This document shows, piece by piece, positions 45,871-54,973 of a stretch of 64,000 nucleotides of DNA (the stretch's first letter is position 1; each line of letters opens with the position of its first letter). Source of the stretch: Nostoc sp. NIES-4103 (GTDB taxonomy: Bacteria; Cyanobacteriota; Cyanobacteriia; Cyanobacteriales; Nostocaceae); contig NZ_AP018288.1 of the NCBI RefSeq assembly GCF_002368335.1, forward strand, positions 426,948-490,947, in the 5' to 3' direction. A program made the translations under genes and the position numbers. The notes under the pieces are model-generated. The model worked only from the letters and a program-made list of their open reading frames with translations. It was not told the DNA's origin and ran no database searches.

Positions 45871-48501
45871 CTATTGCGGTAAACCCTTAATTTGTAACAA
45901 ATCCAAACCCTTTTCAAATATTTCATCAATTGGCAACATTTGACCATCAGTAGTCATAAATTTATGGTCTTTTGTTGCCCTAATTATTGAACCATCTTCT
46001 AAACAATATTCAAAAACTTCTTGTTTACCGCGATGATGCCACTGTGCTATTGGTTGCGTGTAAACATTGCCATTACTATCAATGCTGTATACACTACATT
46101 CAATACGTTTTTCTACAATTTCACCTATAGGAATAAATCCATATTCAACCGTCAAAACTTCATTTTCATAGCTTAAGCAATATTCGGCGAACTTTAACAT
46201 ATCGTCAAATAATTTCTCAGCTATTTGCTTTCTAACGCCGTTTTTAGTCGCACCATCAATAAACTTTTCTTGCTGCTTTTGCATTTCAGAAACTTTCTTT
46301 TTACCCATAGCGCGACGCAGCAAGTCAGCTTGTCCCAGAGAATAGCCAGCCATATCTTGAGCAATTTTCATAATTTGCTCTTGATAGACCATAATTCCGT
46401 AGGTTTCATTCAATATTGGTTCTAAAATAGAAGTTTCATAGTCTATAGCTTCTCGTCCATGCTTCCGGTTAATAAATTTCGGAATTAACCCTGCATCTAA
46501 TGGCCCTGGTCGATAAAGTGCCAAAATTGAAGAAATATCTTCAATATTAGAAGGCTTCAAATCTCGCACTATTTGACGCATTCCTGAAGATTCTAACTGA
46601 AATATCCCTTCTAATTCACCAGCTTCTAAAAGTTCATAGGATTTCTGTACATCTTTTGGTAAAGTGCTATGTTCACCTTTGGCTAATATCCTTTGCGCTT
46701 TTCTTTCCTGACGTGGAATTTCATCTGGGTCGAGACGATAGCCATTGGTTTGTTCAATCAAATCAATAGTTTTTTGAATCAATGTGAGATTCCGCAAACC
46801 CAAAAAATCCATCTTTAACAAGCCCATTGATTCCAAGTCTTCCATGAAATACTGGGTAATCACAGAGCCGTCATTATTTCTTTGTAATGGTACAATTTCA
46901 TCTAAGGGATCGGCAGAAATTACCACACCGGCTGCATGAACGCCAAAGGTTTTGTTAGTCCCTTCAATTCGCATTGCCATATCAACCCAATGGCGAACTT
47001 TGGGGTCATTATCATACTTTTCTTTAAACTCTGGTTCTGGGGTTTCATTAGAAATCATCACCTTGAGTTTAGTGGGTTTACCCCGCACCACAGGTATTAA
47101 TTTCGCCATTTTGTCGGCATCACCATAGGGAATATTTAATACTCTGGCGACATCTTTTAAAACAGCTTTGGAAGTTAAACGGTTAAAGGTAATGATTTGA
47201 GCTACTCTATCAGCACCGTATTTTTGAGTTACATAATCAATAACTTGATCCCGTTTTTCAATGCAGAAATCTGTGTCAATATCAGGCATGGATTTCCGTT
47301 CTGGGTTTAAAAAACGCTCAAATAATAGCCCATGATGCACTGGGTCAATATTGGTAATTCGCATGGCATAGGCAACCAATGAACCAGCCGCAGATCCCCT
47401 ACCTGGGCCCACAGGAATATTGTTATCTCTTGCAAATTTGATGTAGTCCCACACAACTAAAAAGTATGTGGAAAAACCCATCTGTTGCAGCATTTTTAAT
47501 TCATATTCCAATCTGTCTTTGTAGACTGAATCGACTTCGTTACGGGATTTACGATTTAATCTTTCTAAAAGTCCTTGCCAAGCCACTTCTTCCACATAAG
47601 TATCAGCAGTATGACCAGAAGGAATCGGATAGTTGGGAATGCGAGGCTCACCCATAATTTGGTAAGGCTCAACTTTGTCGGCAACTTCTTCGGTGGTGGC
47701 TATAGCTGAAGCTATGACATCATCTGGTAAATGGTCACGAAATAGCAGCTTCATCTCTTCAGCAGATTTGAGATATTCAGTGCCGCTATAACGCATCCGA
47801 TTATCTTCAATAATGAGTTTGCCTGTTTGAATACATAGCAAAGCATCGTGTGCTTCTACGTCAAAGCAGGAAATAAAATGAGAGTCATTGGTAGCGACAA
47901 ATTTAATATTTAGTTCTTGGGCAATTTTAACAATTTCAACATTAACAATGCGGTCTTCTTGGGAACCGTGGTCTTGAATTTCTAAATAAAAATCATCACC
48001 AAATACATCTTTATACCATTGAGCAACTTTTCGAGCTGCGTCTGGTCTGCCGCTGAGAATTGCTTGGGGGATTTCTCCACCCAAACAAGCACTAGTGACA
48101 ATCAAGCCTTCATGATATTCTTTTAATAATTCTTTATTGATGCAAGGACGAGAAAAAATACCTTTGCCTTGTACACCTTTGAGGTGAGAAATAGTGGTTA
48201 ATTTAACTAAATTTTTATAACCTTTTGTATTTTTAGCTAAAACAACTTGATGATAACGGGGGCGGCGTTCTTGTTTTTCGATATCCCCGTTGATAATATA
48301 CATTTCATTGCCAATAATTGGCTTAATATTTTTACTGCGGCAAATTTTAATCAGTTCCACAGCGCCATACATGACACCATGATCTGTCAAGGCGATCGCT
48401 TTTATCCCCAGTGCGATCGCGCGATCAATCAAATCTGGCAACTGACTTGCGCCATCAAGCAAACTGTAGTCACTGTGAATATGTAATGGTACAAAGGACA
48501 T
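45871..48501 (-). CDS. dnaE: DNA polymerase III alpha subunit, N-terminal part with split-intein N-half
   Basis: The start at 48501 (MSFVPLHIHSDYSLLDG) is chosen because GGAG lies eight bases upstream and the PHP domain begins there. Residues 1-774 are the N-part of the replicative polymerase: PHP domain, then the palm with PDIDTDF catalytic acids and GRGSAAGSLVAYA. The last 102 residues are the N-half of the DnaE split intein. The remaining C-part of the polymerase with the intein C-half must be encoded elsewhere. The two halves splice in trans to give whole DnaE. This arrangement is established for cyanobacteria. Confidence 0.95.
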   Translation of the reverse strand: MSFVPLHIHSDYSLLDGASQLPDLIDRAIALGIKAIALTDHGVMYGAVELIKICRSKNIKPIIGNEMYIINGDIEKQERRPRYHQVVLAKNTKGYKNLVKLTTISHLKGVQGKGIFSRPCINKELLKEYHEGLIVTSACLGGEIPQAILSGRPDAARKVAQWYKDVFGDDFYLEIQDHGSQEDRIVNVEIVKIAQELNIKFVATNDSHFISCFDVEAHDALLCIQTGKLIIEDNRMRYSGTEYLKSAEEMKLLFRDHLPDDVIASAIATTEEVADKVEPYQIMGEPRIPNYPIPSGHTADTYVEEVAWQGLLERLNRKSRNEVDSVYKDRLEYELKMLQQMGFSTYFLVVWDYIKFARDNNIPVGPGRGSAAGSLVAYAMRITNIDPVHHGLLFERFLNPERKSMPDIDTDFCIEKRDQVIDYVTQKYGADRVAQIITFNRLTSKAVLKDVARVLNIPYGDADKMAKLIPVVRGKPTKLKVMISNETPEPEFKEKYDNDPKVRHWVDMAMRIEGTNKTFGVHAAGVVISADPLDEIVPLQRNNDGSVITQYFMEDLESMGLLKMDFLGLRNLTLIQKTIDLIEQTNGYRLDPDEIPRQERKAQRILAKGEHSTLPKDVQKSYELLEAGELEGIFQLESSGMRQIVRDLKPSNIEDISSILALYRPGPLDAGLIPKFINRKHGREAIDYETSILEPILNETYGIMVYQEQIMKIAQDMAGYSLGQADLLRRAMGKKKVSEMQKQQEKFIDGATKNGVRKQIAEKLFDDMLKFAEYCLSYENEVLTVEYGFIPIGEIVEKRIECSVYSIDSNGNVYTQPIAQWHHRGKQEVFEYCLEDGSIIRATKDHKFMTTDGQMLPIDEIFEKGLDLLQIKGLPQ
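45874..46179 (-). other. DnaE split intein, N-terminal half (102 residues)
   Basis: It begins at Cys1 in KFAEY-CLSYENEVLTVEYG, has ATKDHKF with the block B Thr-His, and ends QIKGLPQ. Length and sequence match the DnaE-N inteins of Nostoc-type cyanobacteria, with differences at about one in five positions from memory of the Nostoc punctiforme form. Confidence 0.93.
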
Positions 48502-48684
48502 ATGCGTCTCCAACCCTAGCCAAATCATCCCTGGGGACATCCAAGCGCGAATATCCCTTGGAGTAGGTTTTTATAAAGCAACGGGATCTTAGATTAGCTC
48601 GTTTAGGAAAATTTCACTTCCGCAACTGATGTTTGAATAGTCACATCAATAGGACTTATACCAATTCGTAATTCGTAATTCGTG

Positions 48685-48728
48685 AGGCAGCCCCCGTCTT
48701 GGCGGTTTCCGGCGATGGGGGACTGCCG
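48685..48728. repeat. Hairpin repeat within AATTCGT repeats
   Basis: GGCAGCCCCCGTC pairs with GATGGGGGACTGCC around a 15-base loop and is bounded on both sides by copies of AATTCGTAATTCGT. It lies in the 440-base gap between dnaE and csaB, where I see no gene. Confidence 0.55.
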
Positions 48729-48941
48729 AACCCGGAGGGTAATTCGTAATTCGTACTTGTAGAGATGATTCGGCGAGTCGTCTCTACTCATTTACAGCCT
48801 GGGCTCTGAGGTTTGAATCTGTTGCCGAATTTTAGAGAATTGGTATTATAGGATTTGGGATTTTGGTGAGGTAGTTCCCGTCTTAGCGCCTTGCATCGTT
48901 TAAAACATTAGATTGCATAAGTTAAAGGTTCATAACTAAAT

Positions 48942-49991
48942 TTATGCCTTTAATGCTTCATTCAACAACTCACGATGCATTAATGCTCTATCTACCAAAG
49001 ACTGAATTTGTTCGGGTAAAAGCGGATCGCCATTAGCATAATGTTCTATCCAAGTTTTCCCAATCAAATTAGTATCATCTGGTAAAGTTGCCAAGTCCCA
49101 CCCAGGTATGGCTAATTCTTCCATCAGGCGGTTGACTTTGGGGTCGTAACTGAGAGCAAAACAGCGACAACCTTCAGCAGCTGCCATAATCAAACTGTGT
49201 AGGCGCATTCCAATTGCCATTTCAACGCCGCGAAATACACCTTTTAAAAGTTGTGGGTCTTCTAGAGATAAAATCTGACTGACATCTTTAAGTTGAGATT
49301 GAATAATTTGGGCGATACCTAAATCTTCACTTTTTTGAAATGGTAGTAATAAAATAAAAGCTTGTGTGGCTTTTTGAAAATCCACTAAAGCACGAGTTAA
49401 ATTTGCTAAACGTGCTTGTGTGAGTTGAGGATGCGATCGCAATGTCACTGCAATTCTCGGTGCTGGTAAGTCCCAAAGTCCCGGTACTGGTTTAGATTCC
49501 AATGCCCAAACTGGATCGGGAGCAATGATACAAGGAATCTGCCAATTAGATAATAATGCAGCACTGGCGCGATCGCGCACACTGACTTTAGTACAACCAG
49601 CAAAGTTTTGCCGTGCCAACCAACGAGTTTGTGGACGCAGTAATGGCCCAATACCCTGGGCCCAAGCAACGGTTTTTAAATTCATTTTTTGAGCCAATGC
49701 CATCAGTCCCCCATAGTAAAATGGGCTGATAGTACTGGTAACATCTTGAATTAAACTGCCACCGCCCCAAATAAAAGCATCACAAGAGCGTAAAGCTTGC
49801 AGTACAGCTAAAGGAGCCATGCGATCGCAAGTTTCTACATTGTAGCGATCGCCAGTTTGTTCTGGATTACCAGAAAGCACCACAGGTGTGACATGAGATG
49901 GTAGCATTTGCAAAAGCGTTGCCAACAAAGCTTCGTCACCACCATTACCTTTACCGTAATACCCAGACAATAACGCCCGCATCTTTACCAT
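48942..49991 (-). CDS. csaB: Polysaccharide pyruvyl transferase CsaB
   Basis: The protein has about 349 residues (ATG at 49991, or the Met three codons on). The pattern LLSGYYGKGNGGDEALLATLL at the start, FIWGGGSLIQDVTS, WAQGIGPL and the GMRLHSLIMAAAEGCRCFALSYDPKV block define the pyruvyl transferase family. CsaB adds ketal-linked pyruvate to secondary cell-wall sugars, which anchors S-layer proteins. Cyanobacterial copies are widespread. Confidence 0.9.
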   Translation of the reverse strand: MVKMRALLSGYYGKGNGGDEALLATLLQMLPSHVTPVVLSGNPEQTGDRYNVETCDRMAPLAVLQALRSCDAFIWGGGSLIQDVTSTISPFYYGGLMALAQKMNLKTVAWAQGIGPLLRPQTRWLARQNFAGCTKVSVRDRASAALLSNWQIPCIIAPDPVWALESKPVPGLWDLPAPRIAVTLRSHPQLTQARLANLTRALVDFQKATQAFILLLPFQKSEDLGIAQIIQSQLKDVSQILSLEDPQLLKGVFRGVEMAIGMRLHSLIMAAAEGCRCFALSYDPKVNRLMEELAIPGWDLATLPDDTNLIGKTWIEHYANGDPLLPEQIQSLVDRALMHRELLNEALKA

Positions 49992-50143
49992 TTGAGATTT
50001 TGGATTTTGGATTTTGGATTATCAACTTTTTTCTATATAGTTGATGAGATGTCCGTCATTTTGCCAAAAAAACATGAATTTGCTTGTGGGAAGATGAAGA
50101 AACAAGGATACAACTGACAACTAACAACTGACCACTGACAACC

Positions 50144-50491
50144 ATGCACGCCCTTTCAATTCCCACTTGGATTATTCATGTTTCTAGCGTTATAGAGTGG
50201 ATTGCCGCTATTTGGTTAATCTGGACTTACGGCGAACTCACTGGTAATCGCAGTTGGTGGGGACTATCCTTTGCCATGTTACCAGCTTTAGTTAGTGCCA
50301 TGTGCGCTTGTACCTGGCATTATTTCGACAATGCCGAATCTTTAGAATGGTTGGTGACGCTGCAAGCTACTATGACTTTAGTTGGTAATTTTACACTTTG
50401 GGCAGCGGCAGTATGGATCTGGCGTTCCACTAAATCTACCAACGCTGCAATTAATACTGTTGAGTCAAAACCTATCAAATCAGAGAGATGA
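50144..50491 (+). CDS. DUF2499 membrane protein
   Basis: The protein has 115 residues with three or four membrane helices and the conserved start LSIPTWIIHVSSVIEWIAA. It is a small family restricted mainly to cyanobacteria and plastids. It overlaps the next gene by four bases (ATGA), so the two proteins are probably made together and may form one complex. The function is unknown. Confidence 0.85.
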   Translation: MHALSIPTWIIHVSSVIEWIAAIWLIWTYGELTGNRSWWGLSFAMLPALVSAMCACTWHYFDNAESLEWLVTLQATMTLVGNFTLWAAAVWIWRSTKSTNAAINTVESKPIKSER

Positions 50492-50781
50492 TATCTAAAG
50501 AAACCCTGTTTGCTCTTTCCCTGTTTCCCTATTTGGGTTTCTTGTGGTTTATTGGCCGTAGTCAACAAATGCCACGTTTAGCCTTGTATGGATTTTACGG
50601 CACGTTGGTGTTTGTTGCTATTACCATTCCAGCGGGGATTTACGCCCAACTACATTACGGCAAGTCTTTGGCAAATGTAGATTGGCTGCATGGCAGTGCA
50701 GAATTATTTTTGACGCTGGCTAATATCTTGATTGTGTTGGGTTTTCGCCAAGCTGTGAATCAGAAAAAGTTAAAAAATTAG
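50488..50781 (+). CDS. DUF3593 membrane protein
   Basis: The protein has 97 residues with three membrane helices: ETLFALSLFPYLGFLWFI, then TLVFVAITIPAGIYA, then ELFLTLANILIVLGFRQA. It is a partner of the DUF2499 gene and translationally coupled to it by the ATGA overlap. Both families also occur in plants as plastid proteins, which hints at a photosynthetic-membrane role. Confidence 0.85.
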   Translation: MISKETLFALSLFPYLGFLWFIGRSQQMPRLALYGFYGTLVFVAITIPAGIYAQLHYGKSLANVDWLHGSAELFLTLANILIVLGFRQAVNQKKLKN

Positions 50782-51270
50782 ACCTCTTGCAAAAGTCTTT
50801 TAACACCCCACCCCCAGCCCCTCCCCGCAAGCGGAGCTACGGTGTACACACAAGTCAAAAACCCTATCCACAAAAGATTTGAGTCCAGTAGTGGCGCGGC
50901 AAGGCTAAAATGGTGCATTAACGAACCGCACCAGGCGCAGAGAACACAGAGATATTAGAGGAAATCTATTGCACTATTTTAAGCTTGCCACGGTCTACCA
51001 CTTCTTCTAAGATACAAGGGTGCGTTATGGACGGTAGTCCTAAGGCATCGCCAGAGACTTGCGGTGCCGTACTCTCGCCGATACGCACCCTACTGGCGTT
51101 GCAAGGCTAAAATAGTGCATTGGCACTAAGACACGAAGCTGCAAAGCCCAAAATTATCAAGCCATATACTTCGCTTTAATTCAAAATTATTACTTCAAAA
51201 TTTTCTGAAAATTTTGAATAGTATTGGTCAGCGTTGGGGTTGAGAATAACTACTTAAGACATATAGATTA
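50782..51270. other. Non-coding gap with dispersed repeats
   Basis: It holds a CACCCCACCCCCAGCCCCTC tract, a GGCAAGGCTAAAATGGTGCATT sequence that occurs twice (about 50903-50920 and 51104-51122, with one change) and an AAATTTTCTGAAAATTTT palindrome (about 51198-51214). No gene is seen. Confidence 0.4.
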
Positions 51271-51753
51271 TTAGTAGGGGCTTTTCTCTGGATATAAAAG
51301 CTGAATGCGCTTTTGCCGTAGTGCCAATTCTTCTTTGTGTAGCTGCTCTAACTGGTCTACTATTTCTTCTTCTACCCCTATAATAGAAGCCATTTCTTTC
51401 AGTTTTGCCTTTTCCTTTTCATGAATTTCTCCATCAGCAGCACAAGCCCTAATTGCAGTGAGAAGTAAATCTCTCTGTGCTATGGAAACTTGAGGAGAGC
51501 GAGCGATGACTTCTTTGATATCTTCATCTGCCTCATATGCTTTTAGCTCTTCAATCACCCAGTCTGCTACTCCCCAAGATGCACAAAAACCAACAGCCCA
51601 ATCCTTTTCTGCTTGTGAAAGTACTCCATCTCCTTTGGCGCAACATAAAACTGATTTCATATAAATGCAACAATCTTCATCTGTAGGGATATTCGTAAAA
51701 CCAAAGAACCAACTAAATATCCAAGATTGACCAAGTTTTCTGATGTCAGACAT
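51271..51753 (-). CDS. TerB-like protein
   Basis: The protein has 160 residues and is helical, with two acidic EF-hand-like segments: KGDGVLSQAEKDWAVGF and AADGEIHEKEKAKLKEMA. These are the paired DG/E motifs of TerB-fold proteins, which bind metal and act in stress responses or at membranes. The N-terminus (QSWIFSWFFGF) is hydrophobic but short. Five Cys residues near the start are unusual. Confidence 0.65.
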   Translation of the reverse strand: MSDIRKLGQSWIFSWFFGFTNIPTDEDCCIYMKSVLCCAKGDGVLSQAEKDWAVGFCASWGVADWVIEELKAYEADEDIKEVIARSPQVSIAQRDLLLTAIRACAADGEIHEKEKAKLKEMASIIGVEEEIVDQLEQLHKEELALRQKRIQLLYPEKSPY

Positions 51754-52264
51754 AGCTATCCTCTAAAATTTTAGCTTTTTTATGAAAAATTGCATGTTTA
51801 TAGTATTAAAAGCAGAATCAAAAATCAAGGACAGATAAGACAGTTAAGGAAAAATAGCAAATATTTTGGTGAAATCTCTTACTTTTCCGACTTTTCCTAC
51901 TTTTTTCAGTAAAAACTTAAGCTGAGTAAATAAGTTAGGTAAGAAAAAACAAAACTAAGTTAAAGTCAGCAAATTTCCTCAGCCGCTTCATGCAGCCAAC
52001 CACAGCCGCTAGATATTCTGACGCATTGATGGCTAGGACTTATACATTGACAAAGATAGTGATATGTGCATTAAGACTTATGGGCAAAATTGTAAGATGC
52101 GATCGCAAAAGCAAGGGTTTAATATTTTTTTAACTTTTGACTTCCCCCGCGTGGGTTGCTCACGATTAGTGTTTTTCGTTGACGTACTGTCGCTATCATG
52201 AAGTGAGAACCAAATCAGTAGCGCATCGAACGATTCTTGAAAGCTGAGTTGGCAAAGGTAAACA
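51754..52264. other. Non-coding AT-rich gap
   Basis: No gene or clear structure is seen. The part next to 52265 is the likely promoter of the following three-gene set. A GGTAAACA sequence just before the ATG gives a weak ribosome-binding site. Confidence 0.4.
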
Positions 52265-52600
52265 ATGGTCACTGTAGTTGTAGTTATTAATATTCTCATC
52301 TCGCTGATACTACTTTACGTGGCTTGGCGAGTGTGGCAACTCAAGCAAAAGCTGGCATTCATAGCAGATAGATTAACTGTCTATGAACGTAATACTCATG
52401 CAGTACTATCTAACGCTCCCAAAAATATTTATACTAGCCAGCAGAATCTTCATAACTTGCGCCAGGGGAACCAAGGGTTACAGGTACAGATTCAACAAGT
52501 CCGGCAAATTGTCAGCCTGTTGTTTTTAGGAAAACGATTTTGGGGGCGTTCTTTGAGCAGGCGGGGGTATCAATTTAGCAAAAAGACAGTTGTAAAATAA
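52265..52600 (+). CDS. Small membrane-anchored hypothetical protein
   Basis: The protein has 111 residues: one N-terminal membrane helix (VTVVVVINILISLILLYVAWRVW), then a basic coiled-coil-like region (QQNLHNLRQGNQGLQVQIQQVRQIV) and a very basic end. It precedes the YtxH and DUF948-type genes on the same strand and probably belongs with them. Confidence 0.7.
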   Translation: MVTVVVVINILISLILLYVAWRVWQLKQKLAFIADRLTVYERNTHAVLSNAPKNIYTSQQNLHNLRQGNQGLQVQIQQVRQIVSLLFLGKRFWGRSLSRRGYQFSKKTVVK

Positions 52601-52724
52601 TTTCATAAATCAAAGCAACATTTCTGATGGAAATATTGTCAAGATAAGTTAACTGGATCAACCATTTAGGTCTTGCAAGGGGAGGAAACCCACCTAAAAT
52701 GGGTGTAAGGAGAAAAACAACAAA

Positions 52725-53075
52725 ATGTCTAACAACCGGTCTGGAGTATTTTTTGGCGGTTTGATGCTAGGGGCTACCATCGGTGCTGTAACTGGTTTGC
52801 TTGTAGCTCCACGCACAGGGCGCGAAACACGTAAACTTTTGAAAAAATCTGCTAATGCTCTACCAGAATTAGCAGAAGATTTATCTACGAGTGTGCAAAT
52901 TCAGGCAGATCGTCTGTCTGCTAGCGCACTACGAAACTGGGATGAGACTTTAGAGAGACTGCGCGAAGCGATCGCAGCTGGTGTAGATGCTAGTCAACGT
53001 GAAAGTCAAGTGCTAAAGCGACAAAAAGAGCAAGAAGACTCAGATTCTCTTCCCCAGCAAATAGAACACTCATAG
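52725..53075 (+). CDS. YtxH-domain protein
   Basis: The protein has 116 residues. The start GVFFGGLMLGATIGAVTGLLVAPRTGRETRKLLKKSA is the YtxH (general stress protein) signature: a glycine-rich membrane helix followed by APxxGxxTR. The rest is amphipathic helix. A strong GTAAGGAG ribosome site lies upstream. It is followed after 11 bases by a DUF948-type gene, the usual partner in Gram-positive bacteria as well. Confidence 0.85.
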   Translation: MSNNRSGVFFGGLMLGATIGAVTGLLVAPRTGRETRKLLKKSANALPELAEDLSTSVQIQADRLSASALRNWDETLERLREAIAAGVDASQRESQVLKRQKEQEDSDSLPQQIEHS

Positions 53076-53086
53076 ATGATACAACC

Positions 53087-53638
53087 GTGATTGATCCCCT
53101 GTTTTGGCTGGGACTATCCATACTTTTAGTCGCTACCAGTCTCACTGCTGTTTTGGTGGCGGCTATACCAGCTTTGCAGGAGTTAGCACGCGCAGCTCGT
53201 AGTGCAGAAAAGCTATTTGATACGCTCTCACGAGAATTACCACCTACTCTCAATGCCATCCGCACAACTGGTTTGGAAATCACTGATTTAACGGATGATG
53301 TTAGTGAAGGTGTCAAAAGCGCTACTCAAGTCGTGAAACAAGTTGACCAAAGTCTGGATGGTGCTAAAAAACAAGCTCAAAATCTCCAAGTAGGTACACG
53401 CAGCATTTTTGTAGGCGTTAAAACTGCTTGGAAAACCTTTACACGCCAAAAACCCCCAAGGCGAACAGTTGAACGTTTGCCAATTAATGAAACAACACCG
53501 CTGACGTTGCGAGAACGAGAAGCACTCAAACCAGATAATCGCCGTACCAAAGCCGAACCTTACCCCACTGATGATGCTGACAATGAGGTTTCTAATTGGG
53601 AAACGAACGAAGATTGGTATAACCAAAATGGGGAATAG
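53087..53638 (+). CDS. DUF948-like membrane-anchored protein
   Basis: The GTG start at 53087 gives MIDPLFWLGLSILLVATSLTAVLVAAIPALQELA, a membrane helix, then a long helical region (ARSAEKLFDTLSRELPPTLNAIRTTGLEITDLTDDV) of the DUF948 type. The acidic, disordered C-terminal third is rich in Arg/Glu/Asn. The pairing with YtxH suggests a cell-envelope stress role. Confidence 0.75.
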   Translation: MIDPLFWLGLSILLVATSLTAVLVAAIPALQELARAARSAEKLFDTLSRELPPTLNAIRTTGLEITDLTDDVSEGVKSATQVVKQVDQSLDGAKKQAQNLQVGTRSIFVGVKTAWKTFTRQKPPRRTVERLPINETTPLTLREREALKPDNRRTKAEPYPTDDADNEVSNWETNEDWYNQNGE

Positions 53639-53662
53639 GGAATTGGGAATTGGGAATTAAGC

Positions 53663-53710
53663 AATGTCTTGGTAAATCACAGATTCCTGCATAATTTCCT
53701 CTCTAAACAA
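53663..53710. repeat. 48-base exact copy of part of the adjacent Rpn gene
   Basis: Bases 53663-53710 are identical to 54035-54082 inside the Rpn-type gene. It is a detached piece of a related gene, or a duplication made by recombination, and carries no function of its own that I can see. Confidence 0.8.
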
Positions 53711-53809
53711 AGGGCGTAGATGCTTTGCGGCTTGCCGTTAGGCATCGCTTGTTAACTAAGTATAATTTCTATCTTGCAACAAAGCGATCGCCTAATTTTC
53801 CAGATGAAC

Positions 53810-54658
53810 TTAAGACGGAGAGATATTAGTTAAATAATTGACTAAATCGCTTTGACTCGTGAAATCTAACAGCGCTTCAGCTAAATCTTCGAGTTGAGTG
53901 ATGGATAAAGTCCGTATTTGTTGTTCTATCTGTGGTTGAATATCACCAAGGCGGCGTGCTAGCTGACGTAGAATCAATGCTAGCGCCTCCTGTTTCTTTC
54001 CTCGTTCTTCTCCTTGTTGCAATCCCTTTTGCAGAATGTCTTGGTAAATCACAGATTCCTGCATAATTTCCTCTCTAAACAACTGTTGAATCAAATTTTT
54101 GTCAAACCGTAAACCAGCCAGAACTTGTACACAAGCTGATATATTCTGTCGTTCGTCTGTTTCCTCAATCATATCGACAGCAGCCACAACTTGGGTTAAT
54201 AGGTCTGTTGGTGAGTCGGTTTGTGCTAATGTCGCTAGTGGTAAAAGTGCAACGTTAGTTAGCAGTGGTGTGGGATCTTCTTCCCATAAGCGAATGACTC
54301 GAAACTCGTGTCTGGTTTTCTTGTCTACATACTCTGTGTTATACACAATTTCTGATGATGTAGCTTGTAAGAAAATTAATACTTGCTCGATTTCACACCA
54401 ATATTGCCGTTTCAATCTGGTGTAATAATCAAGCATCCGAAAGTCAAGTGGTGGTGTAGAGGTTGGTGAAGTTTGAAACTCTAGGTGTAAAATTTGGCTA
54501 GAGGTTTGCAAAAATATCACTGAATCTGCACGAATCGGTTCCAGGTTGAGTTCAGTTTTCAAGACTTGAATATCTGACTCAACCCCAGGAAGTAACCATC
54601 TGACAAATTCGCCTGGGTAGTTTTCGGCGAGGTATTTACAGGTGTTGTCGTAACTCAA
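53810..54658 (-). CDS. Rpn-family PD-(D/E)XK nuclease / putative transposase
   Basis: The protein has 282 residues. It starts MSYDNTCKYLAENYPGEFVRWLL and has the nuclease core PIRADSVIFLQTSSQILHLEFQTSP, with an Asp and an ExQ motif spaced as in PD-(D/E)XK enzymes. A DUF4351-like helical end follows (LALILRQLARRLGDIQPQIEQQIRTLSITQLEDLAEALLDF). Such proteins are abundant in Nostocales and are linked to recombination-promoting nuclease (RpnA-type) activity. A second, decayed copy lies 3 kb downstream. Confidence 0.88.
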   Translation of the reverse strand: MSYDNTCKYLAENYPGEFVRWLLPGVESDIQVLKTELNLEPIRADSVIFLQTSSQILHLEFQTSPTSTPPLDFRMLDYYTRLKRQYWCEIEQVLIFLQATSSEIVYNTEYVDKKTRHEFRVIRLWEEDPTPLLTNVALLPLATLAQTDSPTDLLTQVVAAVDMIEETDERQNISACVQVLAGLRFDKNLIQQLFREEIMQESVIYQDILQKGLQQGEERGKKQEALALILRQLARRLGDIQPQIEQQIRTLSITQLEDLAEALLDFTSQSDLVNYLTNISPS

Positions 54659-54817
54659 GGGCGATCACCTTCCTCATGTTTACTATATTAAAGTATAATT
54701 TTATACTTATTATTCATTAATTTAAAAAATCTTGACGACAAATCAACCCTTTTGGGCTGTGATTTGGGGGAATTTTCACAAAATTAAAACTACAAAAAGT
54801 GTTAGTAACAAAAATAA

Positions 54818-54842
54818 CCCCGACTTCTATAAAAAGTCGGGG
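54818..54842. terminator. Hairpin terminator
   Basis: CCCCGACTT pairs with AAGTCGGGG around a seven-base loop, with A-rich sequence on one side and ATTTTGAT on the other. It lies between the Rpn gene and the IS605-type element. Confidence 0.6.
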
Positions 54843-54943
54843 ATTTTGATAAGCTGTTCTACATTTAACTCGCATATACTGGGCGGGCAAGATGCCCACC
54901 CCACAAGAAATGTACAATTTCAGATTATGCAAAGTGACATACT

Positions 54944-54973
54944 CCTACACTTCCACTTCGTGGTAAGTGTAGG
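54944..54973 (-). repeat. Subterminal hairpin at the tnpB end
   Basis: CCTACACTT-CCAC pairs with GTGG-T-AAGTGTAGG around TTC, with a single unpaired T. It overlaps the last codons of tnpB. In this family the same region is transcribed as the guide (omega) RNA scaffold. Confidence 0.75.
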
